DNA from: Pseudomonas bohemica
GTDB taxonomy: Bacteria > Pseudomonadota > Gammaproteobacteria > Pseudomonadales > Pseudomonadaceae
Assembly (NCBI RefSeq): GCF_002934685.1
Contig: NZ_NKHL01000120.1
Location: forward strand, 1-64,000
Reading direction: 5' to 3'
DNA: 64,000 nt
Part shown: piece by piece, positions 59,770 to 64,000 of the stretch
How positions within the stretch are numbered: position 1 is the stretch's first letter
Layout of the letters: each line of letters begins with the position of its first letter
The notes under the pieces: model-generated
The model's database searches: none
What the model was told of the DNA's origin: nothing
Seen by the model: only the letters and a program-made list of their open reading frames with translations
Program-made: the position numbers and the translations under genes

Positions 59770-61356
59770 TCAGTAGTGCAGTGCAGCACCCACGTTTTTC
59801 TTCAGCAGTTCCTGATACAGGTCGGCATAGGGCTCTACTGCCTTGTGCCAGTCGAACGGTGCGGCCATGGCACGGCAGCGCATGGCGTTGAGCAGCGTCG
59901 GGTTGGCAAAAACATTGAAGGCGCGAGTGAGCGCCTCGGTGTAGCTCTCAACGGTGGACTCATCGAACAGAAAGCCGGTGCAGCCGTCTTCGATGGTGTC
60001 GGCCAAGCCGCCGGTCTTGCGCGCTACCGGCAACGAACCAAAGCGCTGTGCATACATTTGGCTCAGGCCGCAGGGCTCGTAACGCGAAGGCATCAGCAAG
60101 AAGTCGCTGCCGGCGAACATGCGACGGGCATCGGTTTCATTAAAGCCCACGCGCACGCTGATCTGCCCAGGGAAGCGCGCCGCCAGGTCACGCATGGCGT
60201 CTTCTTCCTCAGGCTCGCCACGGCCGATAATTGCGATCTGACCGCCTTTACTGACGATGTACTCTGCGACGCCGATGGTCAGGTCCAGGCCCTTCTGGTA
60301 CACCAGGCGCGAAACCACGGCGAACAGCGGACCGGTGGACGGCTCGAGCTCGAACAGCTCGCGCACGTAGTCGGCGTTGATTTCCTTACGCGTCCACTCG
60401 TTGGGCGCGAACCGGCAAATCAGGTGGTCGTCGGTGGCGGCGTCCCAGCTTTCGTCGATACCGTTGGGAATCCCGCTGAGCTTGCCGATGTCGGCTTTGC
60501 TCTGCAGGAAGCCTTCCAGCCCGCAACCGAAGTCCGGGGTGGTGATTTCCTTGGCATAGGTGGCGCTGACCGTGGTGATGTGGCTGGCGTACGCCATGCC
60601 CGCCTTGATGAACGACAGCTTGCCGTAGAACTCCATGCCATCCGGGCCCAGCGCCGAATCGGGTATGCCCAGTTCACGGCTCGACGCGGTGCTGACAAAA
60701 CCCTGATAGGCCAGGTTGTGAATGGTGAAAATGCTCGGGGTGTTCTGACCGCGCCACTTCATATAGGCAGGCGCCAGACCTGCCGGCCAGTCGTGAGCAT
60801 GAACCAGCTCCGGACACCATTGGGTTTTCACCGCCCCGGCGGCGAAATCGGCAGCTGCCAGCCCCAGACGCGCGAAGCGAATATGGTTGTCGGACCAGTC
60901 ACGGCCATGATTGTCGCCATAAGGCGTGCCTTCACGTTCGTACAGTTCCGGGCAGATCAACACGTAGATGACCAGACCGTCTTTCATGTCCATACGGCCG
61001 ATCTTGCACGGAGGCAGCGCGGCATGCCCGCTGAGTTCGCTGATGATGTGAATCGGGTTACCGCTATTGATGACCTGTGGATAGCCGGGAATCAGCACGC
61101 GGACATCGTGCAGGTGGCGCATGGCGCGCGGCAGTGCAGCAGACACATCACCCAGACCGCCGGTTTTCACCAGATCGGCCATTTCCGAAGTCACGAACAG
61201 GATTTTTTTCCGGTTCGCCATGGAGATGCCTGGTTGTACAGGGGGCAGTTGCAGCAGAGGTGCGCTCGTCGTTGCGAAGACCGGCAGATGGGTCAGCTCG
61301 CTGGCCGGCTGATTAAAACTCTCTCCCTTCTGGGTTTTGACAGCGGCACTAATCAT
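59770..61356 (-). CDS. glgA: Glycogen synthase
   Basis: GlgA extends alpha-1,4-glucan from a nucleotide-activated glucose donor (GT5). The 528-residue protein has an N-terminal extension of about 45 residues, then KKILFVTSEMADLVKTGGLG, where the Lys of KTGGLG contacts the donor phosphates, and later HAGHIWCPELVHAHDWPAGL-like residues and FLLMPSRYEPCGLSQMYAQR (E-x7-E region) near residue 430. GGGAGAAAACG precedes ATG 61356, so the extension is likely real; MANRKK at 61221 is an alternative. It is the first gene of the operon. glgB, glgC, glgE and treS are absent from this window. Confidence 0.94.
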   Translation of the reverse strand: MISAAVKTQKGESFNQPASELTHLPVFATTSAPLLQLPPVQPGISMANRKKILFVTSEMADLVKTGGLGDVSAALPRAMRHLHDVRVLIPGYPQVINSGNPIHIISELSGHAALPPCKIGRMDMKDGLVIYVLICPELYEREGTPYGDNHGRDWSDNHIRFARLGLAAADFAAGAVKTQWCPELVHAHDWPAGLAPAYMKWRGQNTPSIFTIHNLAYQGFVSTASSRELGIPDSALGPDGMEFYGKLSFIKAGMAYASHITTVSATYAKEITTPDFGCGLEGFLQSKADIGKLSGIPNGIDESWDAATDDHLICRFAPNEWTRKEINADYVRELFELEPSTGPLFAVVSRLVYQKGLDLTIGVAEYIVSKGGQIAIIGRGEPEEEDAMRDLAARFPGQISVRVGFNETDARRMFAGSDFLLMPSRYEPCGLSQMYAQRFGSLPVARKTGGLADTIEDGCTGFLFDESTVESYTEALTRAFNVFANPTLLNAMRCRAMAAPFDWHKAVEPYADLYQELLKKNVGAALHY

Positions 61357-61956
61357 CGTTTTCTCCCATTCGATACGCAGTGTTGGTACAGCACTCGATT
61401 TCTAATCAGCCATATCCTATGGCCAGGCACACAAGACCTACGCAAGATCGATACCCATTTACCGACTGCATAATGAAGGACAGGGTGAAAGCGGCCTCTG
61501 CTCGGGCGTTATCCAATAGCATAGGCGCTCTAATCAGCTGACCCAGGGCATTTGTAGAAGTTTCGCCTTTTTTTATCGGAAATGTCTGGCATGCGGCACT
61601 GCGGGGTGTTGTAGGAAAGTATCGAGCGCGCTACAGAATTTCTCTGACCGCCAAATGCGCCGTCCTGGGGCACGGATCGCTTACCAAAAGGGTTTACCAC
61701 CGCTGGTCGGATTGTTCGACAATAAACGCAGCGGCGCCAGAAAAGCATAGGCCTCTTCGGTTTTTTTGCGACTGGCCAGTCACAAAAAGCTGACATGGCC
61801 TTTTCTCGGTGCGAGAGCGCTCAATTCTCGTGCGCAATGAGAAAATTCCTACTTCTGTACCGGGAAATTTTGGTGCGCTCCACGGTAGAATCCTGAGCAC
61901 GCGGCAAACGGGCTTCCAGCCCGCTGCCTGTTATTCCCTAGTTGTAGAGGAAAGCA
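61357..61956. other. Intergenic region upstream of the glucan operon
   Basis: A 600-base gap between divergent transcription units, without a convincing gene. On the reverse strand AAACTT, 16 bases, TCAGC near 61530-61560 resembles an AlgU promoter, but too weakly to call. A T run (61743-61770) follows an AGGCCTCTTCGG segment without a clear stem. The promoters of glgA and of the GNAT gene must be here. Confidence 0.4.
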
Positions 61957-62448
61957 ATGCAAGCCTCTGAGGTGCTGGTCCTGCAAGCCAGCTATACCAA
62001 CCCGGTCCATGCTGAAGCCATCGGTTTCCTGCTCGACCAATACGCCACGGATGCCATGGGCGGCGGCGAACCACTGTCCATGGACACCCGTCAACAATTG
62101 GCGATCGAACTCGCCAAAAGGCCTCACGCCTTCAGCGTGCTGGCGTTTATTGCCGGTGAGCCCGTAGGGCTGGTCAACTGTTTCGAAGGTTTCTCCACCT
62201 TTGCCTGTCGTCCGCTGGTGAACATCCACGATGTGGTGGTCATTGCCTCGGCCCGTGGGCAAGGTATCAGTCAGAAGATGTTGGCCAAGGTCGAGGAAAT
62301 CGCCCGTCAGCGCGGCTGCTGCAAGATGACGCTGGAAGTGTTGGAGGGTAACGCGGTTGCCCAGGGTGCTTATCGCAAGCTTGGCTTCTCCGATTACCAG
62401 CTCGATCCGCAAATGGGCCGGGCGCTGTTTTGGCAGAAGGCGCTTTAA
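61957..62448 (+). CDS. GNAT-family N-acetyltransferase
   Basis: A 163-residue acetyltransferase. Motif A is clear: NIHDVVVIASARGQGISQKM (R-G-Q-G-I-S, near residue 107-112), followed by CKMTLEVLEGNAVAQGAYRK and LGFSDYQLDP at the end. Its N-terminus (MQASEVLVLQASYTNPVHAE) is not shared with better-known families. The acceptor is unknown. TAGAGGAAAGCA lies before ATG 61957. A strong terminator shared with the convergent cptA-like gene follows. Confidence 0.88.
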   Translation: MQASEVLVLQASYTNPVHAEAIGFLLDQYATDAMGGGEPLSMDTRQQLAIELAKRPHAFSVLAFIAGEPVGLVNCFEGFSTFACRPLVNIHDVVVIASARGQGISQKMLAKVEEIARQRGCCKMTLEVLEGNAVAQGAYRKLGFSDYQLDPQMGRALFWQKAL

Positions 62449-62579
62449 GCATCTCTGGGCGAAAGGGGTCCTGCAGAACCTGAGCGCGGGGGACACGCAG
62501 AAATTACCGGAGCGCACCTGCCGGCCGATTCCCATATCGTTCATCCTGACCCGTCCCCGCTAAATTTCTTGTACACAAA

Positions 62580-62603
62580 AAAGGCCTGCTTACGCAGGCC
62601 TTT
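62580..62603. terminator. Bidirectional intrinsic terminator
   Basis: AAAGGCCTGC (62580-62589) pairs with GCAGGCCTTT (62594-62603) around a TTAC loop. On the reverse strand the hairpin is followed by six T, on the forward strand by TTTGTG. It lies between the convergent GNAT and cptA-like genes and serves mainly the latter. Confidence 0.85.
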
Positions 62604-62630
62604 GTGTTCAAGGCATGACCGAGCCGCGCT

Positions 62631-64000
62631 CTACCGCTTGGCCACCTCAGGTGCCGTATCAGGCTGCCTGGCAATCTTTTCCATCACCGCAAAGTCGCTC
62701 AAACCCTTCTGCGCATAAGGATCGCCAATCAGTCGTGGACGCTCCTTGAAGTCCAGGCTGACCAGACTCTTGGTCGGATCCAGCTCATCGAAGCTCAGCC
62801 CGGCCAGTTGCGCCCAGGTGTGGATCAGATTGGAACTGGTGTATGGGCGGTTGTGAATGCTGTCGAAGTTCCAGTCATGGGTCTCCCGCCATTTGGGGGA
62901 GGCGTAGGCAATGAACGGAACCGTGTACATCGGAATCGTCGGTTTGCCCTCATTGCGACCCAACGTGTCGTGACCGGGGGAGTCATAAACGTCTTCTCCA
63001 TGATCGGACAGATACAACAGGAAACCGTTAGGGTCGGCCTTGCTGTAGCTCTTGATCAGGCTCGAGATGACGAAGTCGTTGTACAGCACGGCATTATCGT
63101 AGCTGTTGTACATCTGCAGCTTGCTGTCATCGATCGCGGCAGGCACACCCTCGCGGCCGGTGAATTTCTCGTACTGCTCCGGATATCGATACTGATACGC
63201 CATGTGCGTGCCCAGCAGATGCACGACGATCAACTTGCGCGGTGCGGCATCGGTCAGCGCCTTGGCAAACGGCTCCAGCACATCGCCGTCGTACTGGCGG
63301 GCGTTCTGGTTACGGTTGTTGTTCAGGTAAACCTGTTCATCCGCCTGCTCGGAGAAGGTGGTGAGCATGGTATTGCGCTTGGTCATCGTCTGTTGGTTGG
63401 TGATCCAGAAGGTTTTGTAGCCTGCCTGTTTCATCACGCTGACGATCGAGGGAGTCTTCAGGTACAGATCCGGGTTTTCCTCGTCCGCGAAAGTCAGCAC
63501 CTGTTGCAATGCCTCGATGGTGTACGGGCGCGGAGTAATGACGTTATTGAAGACCTCCAGCTGGTCTTTCATGGCGTCAAGGTTAGGCGTGGTCTGCCGC
63601 GGATAGCCATAGAGATGCATGCGCCCGCGGTTGGTCGACTCGCCAATCACAAGTACCAGTGTGGTGGGCAGGCCCGCCTGCTGATCCTTGAGATTGGTCA
63701 GTGGCGGGATGTTGCTGCTGGTGGTGAGCATGTCCTGCATGCTGTCCAACTGCTGGGTGTAGCGATGGTAGGCGACCAGCATCTGCCATGGCACGGCAGG
63801 CTCGATGCGCGATTCGAAGCCTTCAAGGCCGGCTGCCACCGTGTCGTTACGCGCCATCTGCTTGGCCAGCGGGTAGCCGATAATCGCGACCAGCAGCGCG
63901 GTGGCGACGACCCAGGCGCGACCACGGGGCATGTACACCGGGCGCAGGCGGGTCCACAGGAAGATCGCGAAAGCGGTGTGGGCGATGAATGCCAGCACGA
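62631..64000 (-). CDS. cptA: Phosphoethanolamine transferase (CptA-like), 5' end beyond the window
   Basis: The visible 455-plus residues are the end of the membrane part (AWVVATALLVAIIGYPLAKQ) and the whole periplasmic sulfatase-fold catalytic domain of a phosphoethanolamine transferase, which moves pEtN from phosphatidylethanolamine to lipid A or core sugars. The catalytic Thr and metal site lie in TTLVLVIGESTNRGRMHLYG (GES-T) and in PNGFLLYLSDHGEDVYDSPG (DHGED). NNVITPRPYTIEALQQVLTF and VVHLLGTHMAYQYRYPEQY fit the CptA/EptB/C type, and length is consistent with about 570 residues in total. The GTG at 63998 is internal, so the true start lies outside. Confidence 0.85.
   Translation of the reverse strand, partial: VLAFIAHTAFAIFLWTRLRPVYMPRGRAWVVATALLVAIIGYPLAKQMARNDTVAAGLEGFESRIEPAVPWQMLVAYHRYTQQLDSMQDMLTTSSNIPPLTNLKDQQAGLPTTLVLVIGESTNRGRMHLYGYPRQTTPNLDAMKDQLEVFNNVITPRPYTIEALQQVLTFADEENPDLYLKTPSIVSVMKQAGYKTFWITNQQTMTKRNTMLTTFSEQADEQVYLNNNRNQNARQYDGDVLEPFAKALTDAAPRKLIVVHLLGTHMAYQYRYPEQYEKFTGREGVPAAIDDSKLQMYNSYDNAVLYNDFVISSLIKSYSKADPNGFLLYLSDHGEDVYDSPGHDTLGRNEGKPTIPMYTVPFIAYASPKWRETHDWNFDSIHNRPYTSSNLIHTWAQLAGLSFDELDPTKSLVSLDFKERPRLIGDPYAQKGLSDFAVMEKIARQPDTAPEVAKR

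Noticed and set aside
59731..61473. 580-residue forward open frame opposite glgA
   Set aside because: Antisense shadow of glgA; no recognisable domain.
61530..61796. 88-residue reverse frame upstream of glgA
   Set aside because: Basic, cysteine-scattered translation without a ribosome site; it lies in an A+T-rich promoter region.
1..64000. CRISPR arrays, rRNA or tRNA genes
   Set aside because: No regularly spaced repeats and no tRNA or rRNA signatures were noticed on either strand; a dedicated scan could not be run.

Overview
The window looks like a piece of a Pseudomonas chromosome, most likely the P. fluorescens lineage or a plant-associated relative. The gene content and operon orders are typical of that genus (mltA, ppnN, an ECF sigma/FecR/TonB-receptor trio, the glgA-treZ-malQ-treY-glgX block, short REP-like hairpins between genes). 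A perfect HrpL-type hrp box and a perfect AlgU-type promoter also fit. No rRNA, tRNA or CRISPR array was recognised.

Layout. (1) 1-5 kb is an accessory, eroded edge: the end of an IS21-type element inside a PAS-domain gene, a decayed IS1182-type transposase, a LysE-type exporter, several very small proteins, a short hexapeptide acetyltransferase and small stress-type proteins (DUF883, DUF2934). (2) 5-10 kb holds a MarR regulator, an MFS exporter with a PtxS-like operator, the lytic transglycosylase MltA, a lipoprotein and a CBS-domain protein. (3) 10-15.4 kb is the most striking part: a 1574-residue AvrE/DspE-family type III effector, its CesT-type chaperone downstream, and an hrp box upstream, with no secretion apparatus genes in the window. 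(4) 15.4-23 kb is mostly housekeeping and detoxification: GNAT, PpnN, a CrtZ-like hydroxylase, dienelactone hydrolase, SodC, thioesterase, XdhC, GST and a CAP-domain protein. (5) 23-27.6 kb is an iron-uptake signalling module (ECF sigma factor, FecR, TonB receptor with an N-terminal signalling domain) with Fur-like sites. (6) 27.8-33.4 kb carries a peroxiredoxin, two LysR regulators, an MHS-type transporter and an aspartoacylase-like amidohydrolase. (7) 34.5-41 kb carries a tightly overlapping acyl-CoA dehydrogenase / PIG-L deacetylase / methyltransferase operon, a copper group (DUF2946, Sco1, PCuAC), MntH and a family 2 glycosyltransferase that may belong with the first operon. (8) 41-50 kb is mixed, and includes an AlgU-type promoter before a PfpI-like stress protein and a LysR-MFS deletion chimera. 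(9) 50-61.4 kb is one long reverse-strand alpha-glucan/trehalose operon: glgA, treZ, malQ, treY, a DUF2934 protein, glgX. (10) The right edge cuts a CptA-like phosphoethanolamine transferase.

Working together: GlgA makes alpha-1,4-glucan, GlgX and MalQ trim and reshape it, and TreY/TreZ turn chain ends into trehalose, a desiccation and osmotic protectant. The FecI/FecR/receptor trio forms a self-inducing uptake circuit. The effector and chaperone should work only if the strain has an HrpL-controlled type III system elsewhere.
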